Source: Membranipora membranacea (Eukaryota; Bryozoa; Gymnolaemata; Cheilostomatida; Membraniporidae). Taken from it: a stretch of 64,000 nt of DNA. Below, one piece after another: positions 24,563 to 38,100 of this stretch (positions are counted from its first letter, which is position 1; each line of letters starts with the position of its first letter). The stretch lies in contig OU612067.1 of NCBI GenBank assembly GCA_914767715.1, positions 27,006,162-27,070,161 of the forward strand, written 5' to 3'. A model generated the notes under the pieces. The model was given only the letters and a program-made list of their open reading frames with translations. It was not told the DNA's origin and searched no databases. Made by a program: the position numbers and the translations under genes.

Positions 24563-25768
24563 GTATATGTAGTAGAAGTAGACACCTGTTTGCTACAACG
24601 AATATTATAAAGTTTAAAGTTTGCAAAAAATTCGACTGAATACTTAAATAGGGGCTTGGTCAAAATTTTGAACTAATCGAACACAGTGGCTAAGTGTTGG
24701 GATGTACATCACTTTGTTCTTAGGTCATAACCCACCGCTCTTTATGTACATGAAGTTGTAAAATTACAAAAGATGGATGACAATCTACGTGATGGGATTG
24801 TCATTGTATCTCTGCCATTACGACCCCTTCTTTTTAACCATAGAGTTAGGAGTGACTCCCTCTCCGAACTTCATTGTTCCAACATCCCGCATATACACGG
24901 CGCTTCCTCTAAATATAGCTTAGCATTTCCTGAGCAAAATTTTTAAAAAATGAAGGCATTGTCAATATGACATGCTTCGAGTCATGCAGTCATTTTTGCA
25001 AAGATTTAATTGGCAAGTCTGAGTTATTTTTAGACAACATTTTATAAATAAATCACCGTAAAAAGACCTTGACAATAGATTTTGATAGCAGATATCCCTT
25101 TAGGTTTGGATTCTGGGACACCATTCAACAAAAAGGTGCCAAAACTAACCACCTTCACTCGTATCACTTCCCTTGGCATGGCGCTGAGTCATTTCTTGTG
25201 TAGTGACAATAGGCAAAAGTTTCCTGTCAGGTGGAAATGGCATGACTAAGACTTCTCTTTTGAGGCCGGTTCATACCAGTTATTGGTTATAATACATAAT
25301 ATAATTAGACTGAGCTAGACTACGAGCCAATATTTATAGATCGATAAAATGTATTACATCAGCTGATTTCAGCAGCTAACAAAAATAATATTTACATTCA
25401 TTCGGCTAATTCTTTACAAGGCTAATATAGCTTTTCATCTGAAACAAAAATCATGTGCGCTCATTGAAATGAATCATTTCATTTGGGACCGTCAGGAGAA
25501 GAGAGAGAATTCCAATAGTTTGTAGTCATCAATAGCAGAGAGAGAATTACAATATCATAATTATCGCTACCCTACGGTGCGGACTGTATTATAGGGTGTC
25601 AAAAGGGTAAGTATGCAAAAGAGCTTGATATGAATTATATTTGTGCTGTTATGTATGCAAAAATTGAACACTTACGCAACTTGGGACTGCAGTAGCAGGT
25701 CCTACGCACTCACACATTAGTGGTGTGAGCTTTATTATTATTATTTTGTTTTTTACTAGATATTGACC

Positions 25769-28700
25769 ATGGGTGAACCTGATGAGACGAGCAATCTGAG
25801 GGATGTAGAAGCTTTGAAGACTCCTCCCTGGACTCCGGCGCATCAAGCCTCACTACCAAAGACACCATGTAAGCTACCTGTAGTCCTGTGCAGCAATACC
25901 GCTGCAGATCTTTATAAAACTTTGGAAAAACTAAATTAACCAAGTTTCCCTTCCTAATCGTGCATCACTCAATGTTTATGATGAATATAGGGTTTTATCA
26001 CTGTCTCTCAAGTTAAGTTCAGCCGTTAGTTAGCAACCCCAATACACTCCTAATCTTTGTCTTAAACTATTTCCTGACGAGCTAAAAAAGCTGCATCACC
26101 GAGCTTGAATCCCTGTAATTGCTAGGCATTCTTTGTGACCGTTACGCACATGAAATTACTGTCCAGACGACAGCAGAGTATGACTTGAACTTTGCGTGCG
26201 CTTGTATCTGTATGTTCAAGCAGCTGACTAGCTCCTTGTCTGTGTTGTTCAATAGTTCTCTATAATAACATCACAGCCTAAGTTAAGTATGTTGTTATGA
26301 CTGGTTTCAAAATCAATAATCTGGATTTACTGTTGTGAGCTCAAGCTGTAGAGAATTATACAAGTATATCAGTATGATTAGAGATGAAAGTAAATGCAAG
26401 TTCAAAAAATAAGACCACAAAGAACGGCGTGACTCACATTCATAATGCATGGTGAATACAGAGCTGTTTTTACAACACTGCATGAGGTTTGCTGCCTAGC
26501 TGTTAAGGAATTAGGAGTTAGTATTTCACCACTTGGTTTGCCGCACACACCTTCATATTTTATCAGCATAATGATTATTTGCAAAAAAACCTCAATCACT
26601 CGGATGAACTGATAGGTTCATTCAAGGGCTCCAAGCTGACACAACTAGGGAGTCCCCCAAAGATGGCTTAGCCCCTGCCACCTCTGTAGACAGGGGGAGC
26701 TGTCACTCCCTAAACACATCACAAAGCATTCCAGAGATAAAGTCTGATGTAGTAGGAGGGCTTCAAAATACACCTGTAGTGCAAAGCCCTGTATTTGCCC
26801 CTTTCTGTAAATATAACCCTGTTAAATTTCTTTAAACTAGATTCCTTTACTAAACAACTAACACAAAATGGTGAGCCCTGTACACGTCATGTCCCTATCC
26901 CGTTCGTAGTGACCACATTGTCATATATATTTTAACTATGATTTGTTTTAGACTCTTCTTGTCTGCCTGACATCAACACATTGCTTATAATGCAGTCAAA
27001 CTACGTAAATGAGTCGAAAATCATAGGTGAACCTGGCTAATCTGCTTCGGTTTAATTTAGTTACAGCAGTCGATTCAACCCCCCCCTCCCCTCCCCTGCA
27101 TATATCCTTCAAATTACCAGCAATTTTACCAGCCGACCATGCCTATATGTCCCTTCGAGTTACCTTTTTGCAGGTACAGGAAAAGGGATTATAAATCTTG
27201 TTGGTTAACATTCTCCTTCCCTACAGTACAGTTGTTATCTCCCTCGTTAGTTCCCTCGTTATATCCCTCGCTGTAATAGGATTGTTGTTATAGGATAATT
27301 GTATGGCCTTTAATACACCATGCTTTGACATCTTCTCACTATGTGGTCGGTTGTAAGAAAGATTCAATGATGGGTCTTATGTTCTCATATTGATATCAGT
27401 ATTACATAGCCTTCATTCTAATCTGAATTGTAGACGAGGAGGGAAGGTTTCTCATCCGCCCCGTTTCATCTGATGATGGAGACGCTGATCTGCTCAATGT
27501 TGGAGCTGCAGACAGTCTTTCCGACTTGTCTTATATTGAAGAGAATAAATCCAATAGCGCACAGGATAACTACTCGATAGGAAACCGTTCAGTACTTTCT
27601 CAATTAACTGTCAACAATATAGTATCTACTCCGGGAAATATACTACCGTGGTTGGCTGATCCTGGTATGTATTAGGAATAGTGTTCTGAGCCCATGCAAT
27701 GCACATTTTTTTGTCTGAGTCTAGCAGAAATCTTCTGAATGCTTAGTGCTGATTAGATCATGGGCGACAATCGTGCTGCTAAGAGATTTAGACAGCAAAA
27801 CTACCTTAGCTTTGTGATAAATTAGAGCAAATGTGATATGGTATTAACTAAAAATATTTTACTCTTCACACAGGTTCGGCGCTAGGATCATCTATTCTGC
27901 TAGCTAGTCGCAGCTACCTGAACATTTATAAGTCTGATCCTGAGAACCTCAACACTGCTGCAGATATACTCGATCCTGTAGAGGAAGAAATGGCTGATGA
28001 TATATTTGACAATCCAGAGTATATAGACACACTTGAAGGGAAACTACCGCTAGCTGAGGCCGCTCGAATGATTGCCAAAGATGCTTCCAAACATGATGCT
28101 CTATTCAGTAAAGGACACATACGGAGAGCCAAAATTGACGCTTATCAACGGATAATATGTATAGGAGTGGCCTTTCTTTTCCTCTTTGGTAGCACTTATG
28201 GTGCCAGGAATGCGTTTAATAGCTTGAGCAAAGATAAACGACTCGCTCTAGTCTGTTATGGGTCTGTCTACAGCCTTATCTGGTTCGGAGGAATCTGTGC
28301 CAGCCCATTAATTGCAAAAGTAAAACCAAAATGGTGTCTCGCGATTTCGACTGTTGGCTATGTCCTTTATCCTGCCAGTATGTTTTGGCCTTCATACTAT
28401 GTAACACTACCGGCTAGTATATTATTTGGATTCTGTATTGGTATAATGTGGAGTAGTGAAGGGATCTACTTAATGAACACTGCGGCAACTTACTCCCTCG
28501 TGTCAGGCGAAAAGCTTTCCATCGTAGTCGGCAGATTTAACGGAATTGTCTTCTCATTTTTCTACTGCGCGAATATCATCGGCAATGTCATTGTAGCTTT
28601 GCTTCTAGGAGACTTGTATACACTGCCCGGTGAAAACGCAAATATTGAGACAATCGAGAATTTTAACAACTTCACACTCAGGGCTGACACCCCTGGTATA

Positions 28701-30888
28701 GAATCTTTGAATTATGGAAATAGAAACAATACTGAGCAAAGATCAATCTGTGGACTTGAGTTTTACGAATATCAAGCTAAGGTTAATGACACCAAGCCCA
28801 TTGTCTTCATCGGAAAACAGCAAATATTTTTCGGAGTGAATACACTTCTACCATTCATCGCAAGCCTGATAATAATCGTCTGTCTCAAAAAGCTCAAGGT
28901 AAGTGATAAAAAGACCTTCAACAATTCTTTGGTTTACTTTCAACCGATATGAAGGTATTTGCTGTCTGATGCTGCTTTATGATACACTAGATTTGTGTTG
29001 TTCGACTTGTTGTGAGCAGAAAAAAGAATAGGGATAGGAGTCTGAATGGAAATGACGTTAGATACACACCACACCGATCATTATTATGAGCTTTAACAGA
29101 CCTTCACCATCGCTTATTTATGGCATCTATTGAGAAAGAGCCACGGCCCTGAGCCACGGCCCTGAGCCACGGCCCAGAGCCACGGCCCTGAGCCAAGGCC
29201 CTGAGCCACGGCCCAGAGCCACGGTCCAGAGCCACGGCCCAGAGCCACGGCCCAGAGCCACGGCCCTGAGCCACGGCCCTGAGCCACGGCCCAGAGCCAC
29301 GGCCCAGAGCCACGGCCCAGAGCCACGGCCCAGAGCCACGGCCCAGAGCCACGGCCCTGAGCCACGGTCCTTGAGCCAGTCACGCTAGTCATCATCCCTT
29401 GTATCACAAGTTGTTGATATTTCTAGGTTGCAAAGCGACCAGGTGGAGGAAATATTATTAAAATGATGGTTTTAGCTGGTCGGACGTTTATCGATAAGAA
29501 GAGTCTGCTTCTTATACCTCTCCTGTTCAACTTTGGAGTTATTGCCTCGACAATCTTAGCAGATTATAGTACGGTGAGCTGATCAAATTCAGATTTAATA
29601 GAAAACAACCTGTCAACAACAAAGATTATTGACTGCAGTTCCAAAAGGTTTTTGTTGGATCAAGAGGAACAATACTGTGTATTTTTTACTTCATGCCTAA
29701 CTGGGACCATAGATTGCTTACAGATACTAATTTGGTTTGGTGATGAAAATATCCCTGTAACGAGTCATATCATATCATCATATCATTTTGCTTCCTGTAG
29801 GCTTTTATATCTTGCGCTTACGGGACTGACAAGATAGGCTATGTGATCATGACAGCCTTTGGATTCAGTGCTACCGGAGCTATTCTCAGCCCAAGGATTA
29901 TCGATCTGATTGGGAGACCTGCTGTATTTGTAACCAGTGAGTTACCTTTCTGAATATAACTTCGTGATAACTATAGCATGCATTGAAAATCTTTGTCCAG
30001 ATTCTCTTGTCAAAAAGGAGCATGTAACTTGCCATGATATGCACATAAAACTTGGTAATATCATCAGAGAATGGATAAATGTTGGCTTGAGCAAAGTTTG
30101 CCCAGTCTTGGGAGCTCCTGCATATGAAATAGTTAATTTTGTGACACCAAGGAACTACTGGTTATCACAGCTTTGCCCAAGCATCTCATTGCGCCTTTTG
30201 TTTAAACTCGGGATATTTGCAGCAGTACTGTATTTCTGTGCGAACAAAATTGTTTCTAGTTTGATTCACTTGATATCATTACTATAATATAGTGCTGTGT
30301 TCTCATTCAGGTCTACTAATTGGAGTATCATCAGCTCTGTGTATGTTATACATGAAGCCCGAATCAGGCTCTATCACTGCCATGTCTTTCCTTCCTGTAT
30401 GCCTCTGGGCTCTCAGTGATGGTATTCTTCTCACACAAACAAATAGTAAGTCATCAACTTTGAGCTGAAAAGAGTTTACACTATCATTTGTTCATAGAAT
30501 TGATTGGAATACTCAAGGTATAATTATTAGAAATATACCATAACCAAAATTATCCTCCCATGCATATTGTAAAGACAACTCCAAAGTTATTGTATTCAAT
30601 CTGTAATATGTATGCAGCTTATAATTGAGGTTAGTTTTGTAACTGTGATCAAACCGTCCTGCCTTCTTTATTTCAGGTTTGTTGGCGTTGCTATTCAGGA
30701 ACAAGCTAGCTCAGGCTCTGACCATGTTGTCAAGTTGTCTGTCTTTTGGTGGGCTGTTAGCTACATTTTCCATTGCTTTGAACTTGTTTAGTTTGACGAC
30801 CAAAGTTTACTTTGCGATTGCAAGCTATATCTTTGCCACAGCTTGCTACATAGTTTTGGAAATATTATTGAAAAAAGGAATTCTTTAG
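25769..30888 (+). CDS. UNC-93 family multipass membrane protein, 661 aa, 7 exons
   Basis: UNC-93 proteins are multipass membrane proteins of the MFS fold. In animals they regulate ion channels (worm UNC-93) or escort Toll-like receptors (vertebrate UNC93B1). Exons: 25769-25868, 27434-27664, 27874-28898, 29427-29573, 29801-29936, 30311-30445, 30677-30888. Phases agree throughout. About 200 N-terminal residues are hydrophilic and acidic. The membrane domain then begins with RIICIGVAFLFLFGSTYGAR at about 203-222, followed by LIWFGGICASPLI, a WSSEGIYL segment and later WALSDGILLTQTN, all in family order. The hydrophilic loop at about 370-420, before the helix that ends exon 3, has N-x-T/S sites, so it is probably lumenal or extracellular. 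The total is longer than UNC93A (457 aa) and closer to UNC93B1 (597 aa), but I cannot assign orthology to either. It converges on the reverse-strand transporter gene. Confidence 0.88.
29138..29376. repeat. GC-rich 13-bp minisatellite in UNC-93 intron 3
   Basis: About eighteen tandem copies of GAGCCACGGCCCT, with T or A at the last position and occasional GGTCC variants, end 50 bp before exon 4. The block is far richer in G+C than its surroundings. All three reverse frames are open because of the 13-base period, and these are not genes. It shares only the period, not the sequence, with the repeat at 14363-14480. Confidence 0.95.
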
Positions 30889-31093
30889 AGTAGCTGATTG
30901 ACAATGAACGATGTTTACTCGATTCAATTATTTAAACATCATTGCCGCATTAATTGGTTCTAGACAATTGCTAAATTTAACAGTATGATGTAGCTAAATG
31001 ATTGATTTTACATGGATGTAGGTAGAATAATTGACGTCTCATTCAAAGCTTTCAACCCTCCAATATGAGTGCCAAATTATATTGTTATTTCAT

Positions 31094-31099
31094 AATAAA
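31094..31099 (+). terminator. candidate UNC-93 polyadenylation signal (AATAAA)
   Basis: AATAAA about 205 bases downstream of the stop codon at 30888. A second AATAAA at 31418-31423 could serve a longer transcript. Confidence 0.45.
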
Positions 31100-31675
31100 C
31101 TATATAAATTGTGTTTCGTTACTATTTCATTGGCAAATATATGTTGTAACAGAAAGTTGAGAATCCCTGTTTGCGTTGTTGCTCATCGCTATCAAATAGG
31201 ATTGCAGTTGCACATTATCACGTTTTAAGCGATGAATGATAATATTGAAATTCTGCCGTTTCTTTGAAATTGCAACACTTACTACGCTGATATTCGTCTT
31301 TGTGCATGAAAATGTCTATGTGATTGTAGAATTAGCAACCGGCAAAACATTATATTGACCCTTTGAAAAGAAATGAGATGTACAAAACTAAGTAACAAAA
31401 CCAGTAAAAATTCTCAAAATAAAGTCAAATCTTGTGAGGTTTGATTTAAGACAGCACTATCTGGATATCTACAGGTAATAGTGTTGGAAGAGCGGGACTG
31501 AATGAATAAAACTTGATAAAAGCAGGGGTTGGCAAGCTCCAAACCACTACTCATTACGGAGTGGAACATCTGTTACCTCCAATAATTGTTCAGAAACATG
31601 TTGTATTAGGATGGGTTGTAAGGATCATTAATGTTTGATAGGTTGCCTTCTTTGCTGCAGTGACTGATGAATCCA

Positions 31676-31876
31676 GGTTTTTGTCAGAGCTTCCGGAAAC
31701 ATGCAACACCACTAATTTTGGCACCCTCAGCTTATATACCTGCAGAGCTTAAAGGCCAAAGTCTTTGGGTAGTCTTTGATGACGAATTCACTCTGAGATC
31801 TCATCGTGCAGTTTTTGGTGTGGTGGATCCAACTCCTTGGGTGGACGAAGAGGAGAACCCTTTAGTGACATTATAA
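31676..31876 (+). CDS. short unidentified open frame
   Basis: An open frame of about 66 codons ends with TAA at 31874-31876. It looks coding: SAYIPAELKGQSLWVVFDDE is followed by VVDPTPWVDEEENP. It could be entered through an AG acceptor at 31675 (GAATCCAG) or start at an ATG at 31667, which lies three bases after an in-frame TGA. No partner exon is evident and I do not recognise the family. It may be a retained fragment of a mobile element or a terminal exon of an unseen gene. Confidence 0.25.
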   Translation, partial: GFCQSFRKHATPLILAPSAYIPAELKGQSLWVVFDDEFTLRSHRAVFGVVDPTPWVDEEENPLVTL

Positions 31877-31961
31877 TATAGTAACCAGTGAACATCATCA
31901 TCTAGAAACACAGTTAGTGGAAAAGTTGGGATTATAAGCATAGAAGATTGGTCATCATACA

Positions 31962-32025
31962 ACTTGGCCCTGTTCAAACTTGGCCCTGTTCAAACTTGGC
32001 CCTGTTCAAACTAGGCCTCGTTCAT
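31962..32025. repeat. four copies of a 16-bp tandem repeat
   Basis: Three near-identical units of ACTTGGCCCTGTTCAA and a fourth diverged unit lie 125 bp past the stop codon of the reverse-strand transporter gene, so probably inside its 3' untranslated region. Confidence 0.9.
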
Positions 32026-32149
32026 ACTTGGTGATTGGTCGACTTACAACTCTCGGCGTGGTGTGTTCAATTCATTTTTATGGGACGGAATAGATACTGG
32101 TCGTGTAAGGATGGTGCATGAATTCTCTGTGTAATCAACCAAGCCAAGT

Positions 32150-35100
32150 TCATGAATATTCTATACACATGAAGTGCTGGAGATGTGTAGTTTTTCTCAG
32201 TTTATTAATGATTTCTTTCTCAGAAAAGCCAAAACATACCATTGCAGCAAGGAGAAAAGAGCAGATCGTCTCGAACCATTCATAGCTTAGGTGTTCAGTG
32301 ACCGCTCCGCTGACTGCCGATCCAATCATAGCTCCTAAGGATACACAGCATTCCTGCACTGCTGTCAGCATAGCATATGTGCGCACACTGTCCTTATCAT
32401 GGCCTGCAAGTCTGTGGGTAAGGGAATAAACCAGTGTGAATATTACACCATTCATCAATAAGATATCTCAGTGTACCTATACTATGATCTTTCGTTTAAT
32501 TCAGAGGCAATGTCAATGCAAATTAGAAGTTGCGGTTTTAAATGTCGAATAAGAGAAATTGGTTTATTTTTGTAAACAACAGAGGCTATCAGACTCACTG
32601 TAAACCAATATTTAGGGACTCTAGATTAACAGCACATAGCTCACTTAGCACACAGGGGAAGGCAGCATAAATGCCTGTCTTTATGCCTGTCAACAGTTTC
32701 TAGTATTCTGTTGTTGCTGTCAGCCAAAGCTAAATGATTATGGTAAACTGTCAGATTAGCTCTACTTACATGGCTGAGTCGAGACCAGCTTGGTAGGTAG
32801 TAATATATGCAAAAGGCTGCGTAATATCAAATATCACAGCTATGACGACCACCAACCATAGGGGCCTATGAAAAATAGAAAGGAAAGGTTGTAGATATAT
32901 ATAGTATGTACAGATGTCACAGATCAGGACTATTGATGTCTATTTTGTGTTCACACAGTTTTACACACATCGAGAATACAGACACTCTCGGTCTCTTTAA
33001 AAATATTTAGCTGGCAACGCCTAGTGAAAGAAATGGGTCACCAATCGAGCATCAGGATATGGTAAGGCAAATTGGCTGTAAGTGAGAGTTTGTAGCACAA
33101 ACAAGAAAATAATTTTTGATTAAATTAAATACAACCACAAACGCTTACATGCAGACAGTTGAGCAATTCAACATGCTGATAATGGAATACCACTAGGAGA
33201 CACTTGCAGCAAAGTTGAGCACTTAAACTAAAGGATGTGGTTAATAATGAAATGCCACTACCAGCATTTTGGCCAGAGTTTGAAAATTTAAACTAGCATG
33301 TAGATAATAACAAAATGGCACTTCCATCAATTTTCTCAAAGTGCCAAGCAACAAGCATTCAAACTAGTGATTTTGCATTTGAAAACTACAGAGCCACTTT
33401 ACCTGGTGTCTGGTAGGAGAGAGCTTAGTATAGGTGATGGTGTTATGAACAGCATACAGAGAGAGGCAACTCCGAAGGCAATAAGGATCTGTATGTAAAC
33501 TGCCCCCTAAAAGAACACAGAAAATCATCAATAATGGGCGTTTTAGTGGAGACGTATTATATAAAGTTGTTTGTTATGATACTGACATATTGCCAATAGG
33601 AGTTCTGGCGACAGCTTATATATACATAGCACCAATTAGATCATTGCGCATTCCTCGAACTTATATATTTATATATATAAATTTTATATTTTGGGTAAAA
33701 CTGCAACTTGATAAGGACCAGAGCTAGCCTTGTCACTCTGCTAAAAAATAGTCGTGTGACAAGGCTAGGGCAGAGCAATGAAAAGAATGGCAAAGACCCT
33801 TGTATATTAATAATAATAATATTGTTGCTTAGCCAACCGGGAATGATTTTTGTTGTATACGCTGGTGTATCTTGGGCTTGGCATGTGTTATAAATATGTT
33901 CACAATTATGGAGAGGCCGAAAGTAAATTCATTGGCACAAGCAGGAAAGCTGTTTGTTTCAGCAGTCCTCTTTCCCTGAAAGCTCAATCTGTGCCATAAT
34001 AACTTATGATATTTTAACTGTAAAAAGATGCCATAGCACTAAAGACATCGATAGTTTATTTCTATGCAAAGCACTTACTATAAGGAACTTCACTGTTGCG
34101 GAAAATTATCACAAAATTTACCTCGATCAGTTTACTTAGTTTTAGGGCATTTATCATATTATTGGGTAGATCTTCCCCCCCCCCCCCCCCGTACATCCAT
34201 CCCTCGATTTTCCTCCTATGTGAGATATAATACGATCCTTACCTTGTTAGTTAACCAGGCAGCCACAGGATTGAAGATGATGTAAGCCAGAAACATACCA
34301 GCATACATCAGAGAGACACTGGATACACTCATATCAAACTGTAATAGATATGACATCAGAGATACGTATGATACATGGTATCTAATTTTCATGTCGTTGT
34401 GTTATGTTATGTGGTGTAAATCTTTCAACTCTGTCTACATTACACACTTATTTTATGAAGGTCTTGTGTCCAACAAAAAGTTGATGTAAACATTATTTGT
34501 GATGTCAGGGACTTCCTCTTCTTTGTGGTAATTATCAGTTATAGATTTATTTGTATACCACTGTTGAAATACCTTTTTGGCGCTACCTTAGTTCTCGATT
34601 ATTTGAGCCTGAATGTTTTTGAATATATTACGGAACTATTATTAAGTTTTTGGGAGGTTCGAATTTGCAGAGGTTGCCCCCTATTCATAATTGGATGCTG
34701 CTGCTAGCCCGCTGCTAGCAGCCCTGGTATATATATATATATATATATATTGGCTATCAGTGTGTAGGGCAGTCTTTGCATTGAAGTTGTCCGACCATGT
34801 CAGGCTATTTTATCTACCATTAATTACTATTGGGTTAAGGATGCCCAACATGATTATTTAAGAGGATTTAAGACATGATTTTTTTGTGGGTCATATAAAA
34901 TGACTCCTTATTTTTGAGTGACACTTAGTTGGGGCCAAATACACACAGATGACACTTAAAAGCACCGATTTGAATCTATATATAAAGAACACTTACTGAT
35001 GTTATAAGCCAGCCTGACATCATGGCAAGAGATCCGATGATGCAGAACTCAAAGGTGGTCGTACTGATAAACATCATAAGCACTCCTGGTATTCGAATAA

Positions 35101-38100
35101 GCTGCATAAAGCCTTTGTCATCATCATTGTTCACATCAACTACAAAAACCTCAATTATGTTGCCAAAACCAGCAAAGCAGTACCTTACAGGTTTAGAGAT
35201 GCACTCATAATTGTACTGAGCAATAAGAACTGACCCCTCTAGAATTGACATTATGCAGGAGCAAACAAATTTATCAAAAATGCTTCATTGTTCTCAAACT
35301 CACCCCTGGCAATAGGGCTGTTGTCCGGGTGCAAGAGTTTAGGTGGCTCAAACTAATGAGAAGCTAAATAATGCTGTAAGGCATTTTATTTCAATGGATA
35401 CAGGTTTCGCGCAATTTCACAGAGTAAGGACATATATTTTACTGAGAATATATAGAACAGGAACTATAGTGCTACACAGATGAATGTTGTACATGGAAAT
35501 CCATGAAGTTTGTAGAATAGCTCAAGATTAATTTCCTAAGCTATCTTTATCGCTACCATGAAAGCTATTATCACAACAGCCAATACTTTCATCAGACTGA
35601 AATAACGTTTCGTTGTGACAAGTCATGTGACCTGCAGGGAGCCATCAAAACAAACAAATTAAGAAAATTGAGAGGAGCTTTTTTTATCTGGCTATATCTC
35701 AGGAAGTTATGCGCATCCATCTTCAAAACTTCACGATATGTAATTTGAGACATTGATATATATAATGTGAAAGTAAGAAGGTCATTGACAAATTAGCCCA
35801 GAATATTTGAGTGAAAAACCATGCAGACCAAGCATGAGTGTTCTACGGTAGAGTGCACTAAGCTCATAAGGCTGCCTCATTTTGTGTGACACATGTTGTA
35901 CATTGCAGGGAAGATGTAGGAGGGGTGAATAAGTGTTTATTTCTGCGCTTTCCAAACAATTCCTGTTTTGTAATTTATACAAATGATGTGGTTTACATGG
36001 CAATAACCCCTACCAGATTGGACCAAATCTGACATACCAGTCTAGGCGCTCAAACTGTGGCGGGATAGCTGGTAGAGGCATTTCATTATCAACCACTTAC
36101 TCACCAAAAGTGGTTGATAATGAAATGCCTATACTAGCTGTCCAGCGACAGTTTGAGCGCTTAAACTACTGACATACAATTTGTTACTACTCACCTATGT
36201 TAGGCATGATAATCCAGGCTGGAATAGTGGCAACCGCCAATGTTCCTCCAAAAATCACAAAAGTGGACAAATACCCTACAAACTGTAAAAAGAGATAGAC
36301 AGTTATAAAAGTTTTTTTGAACACGCAACCCCAACTGTCAAATGGCCACATTTATCAGAGTGGACAACTTGTAACCAACTTGGGTAAACATACATGTACA
36401 CTTTTTATTTGGCAGACAATATCATTCTGGTTGGTGTTGTTAATAACGTGCCAAAGAAATTACGGCAAATATTTGAGGGAAAAGGGAGGAGAAAAATTGA
36501 TAACATCAAGCAGGTCTTTTCATACAAGAGTACAAAAAAATAGATAATTGATTTCAGCCAATAGTTGCTTCTCATCATATCATGATGCAGTTCTTAAATA
36601 TGAACTAGGATGGTCGTTTGTTTTGCTCTCAAGGTCCTGAAGGTATGGAGAAAATCTCTGTTTAATTTTCGAAACAGGAAAACAAACAAAACAAAATTAA
36701 AAAAAAAATTTTTATGTGTGTGTTTATTGCTTACTATAAAAAGTAGAATGAGTAAATCGGTATCAAAGATATATAAAAAGTTAAAAAGCAATCGGACAGT
36801 CAGATAGCATGAAGCTGGAGCAGAGACTGCCTGACTAGAACTCTCGACGCCACACTCGCCTGCCGGAAAGACAGAGCGAAACATCTGCAACCTACACACA
36901 ATCAAACCCCCTCCCACAGGCGCACCACCAGGCCACCCAAGGAACCAGACTGAGTACATGTCTCCACTCCCATTGATCGTCATTTTTATCAATTTCCAGC
37001 GTTTGACCTGGTCAGCTTTGCAGTTGTTATATTCGTTTTTGAAGTAGGAAATCTTGGCCGTATGAATTTTTTGGAAACAAAATTTCTAAAGGATCGATAA
37101 TTTACCTACAGCTTAATATCAAAGGGTGCTAGCCGAGATCTGTCATGAAAATCTTTTCGCTTTTTCACTAATTCCCTCAAAATTTCTGACATCCATGGTT
37201 GTTTGAAAGATTTTTTTCTTTTGTTTGTTGCGTTTGAACCTTGTCACTTTGCTTGACTCTGAAATTTTGAAAGGTGCCAATGAAATTTTCAAAAGCAGAA
37301 TTAGTGTCAGTAGTAGTAATACTGAACTCCAGTCTGTCACTGAAAGATTTTGGAAAACTGACATGAATTGTCCTCCTTTTTGTGATCTTTATTCGATGTA
37401 CAAATTGGCAAATGGTCAGAAATTTGATAGTCAATGGTACAAATGTGTGCGCATATACTGGAAATTTTACAATAATGATTTATAGTTGAATTTTCATTAA
37501 CGGATCAAAATTTAAACTATCTATGGCCCCTTTTCTCTTTCTGGTCCCACCTACCACCCCTATAGTTAAGGATTTCTGTGACGGTACCAGTATTGGCGGT
37601 GTATATTCACAAACGCCCAGGGTACTCGTTTTGTTAACGATTTCATTGAGAAGAGCCTATCAGGCGGATAATGTACAGCACAGCTGAACATAGAAGTACC
37701 CTTGCTGAAGATTTTTCCTGCATTCTATACCTTGAACAATATTATTTTCTAATTCCAAAGATAAGCTCATATATTTTCCCTTTTTTCTATTAGTGTTGGC
37801 TCTCTTACATATCAGTATGATCACTCACCAAATTGTTGTATGTTTGTGATATCTAAAAAAAGCAATCAATTATTGTACCTTGTATATGACTCCTCCTAGC
37901 ATTGCACCTGCCATATAACCCAATCCCAAACTCATGTCATACCATCCCTAAAAACTGAACAGTAGAATATGAGAGTGGAAGAGAACACAATAAAATACCT
38001 GCATGTTTGAATGATGATGAAATGAGTTGGGTCAAAACATTTCCGTATTGTTGACTAAAACAGAAAAATGCAAAATCATGGAAACATTCTGTTTACCATG

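Larger units (their letters stand above)
22700..25768. other. intergenic and UNC-93 upstream region
   Basis: No certain coding exon. It contains a C run at about 23184-23196, a 28-bp palindromic insertion (23741-23768), a retroelement-like repeat (24010-24276) and a possible 5' exon of the UNC-93 gene (24459-24562). Confidence 0.45.
30889..32149. other. convergent intergenic region
   Basis: Holds the 3' untranslated regions of the UNC-93 gene (forward) and the transporter gene (reverse), candidate poly(A) signals, a short open frame at 31676-31876 and a 16-bp tandem repeat at 31962-32025. Confidence 0.5.

Noticed and set aside
29104-29407. Three overlapping reverse-strand frames of 70-97 codons rich in G, P, W
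   Set aside because: Pure translation of the 13-bp minisatellite; a period not divisible by three without stops opens all frames. It lies inside an UNC-93 intron.
36594-36992. Reverse-strand 132-codon frame
   Set aside because: It coincides with the retroelement repeat shared with 24010-24276; not a host gene.
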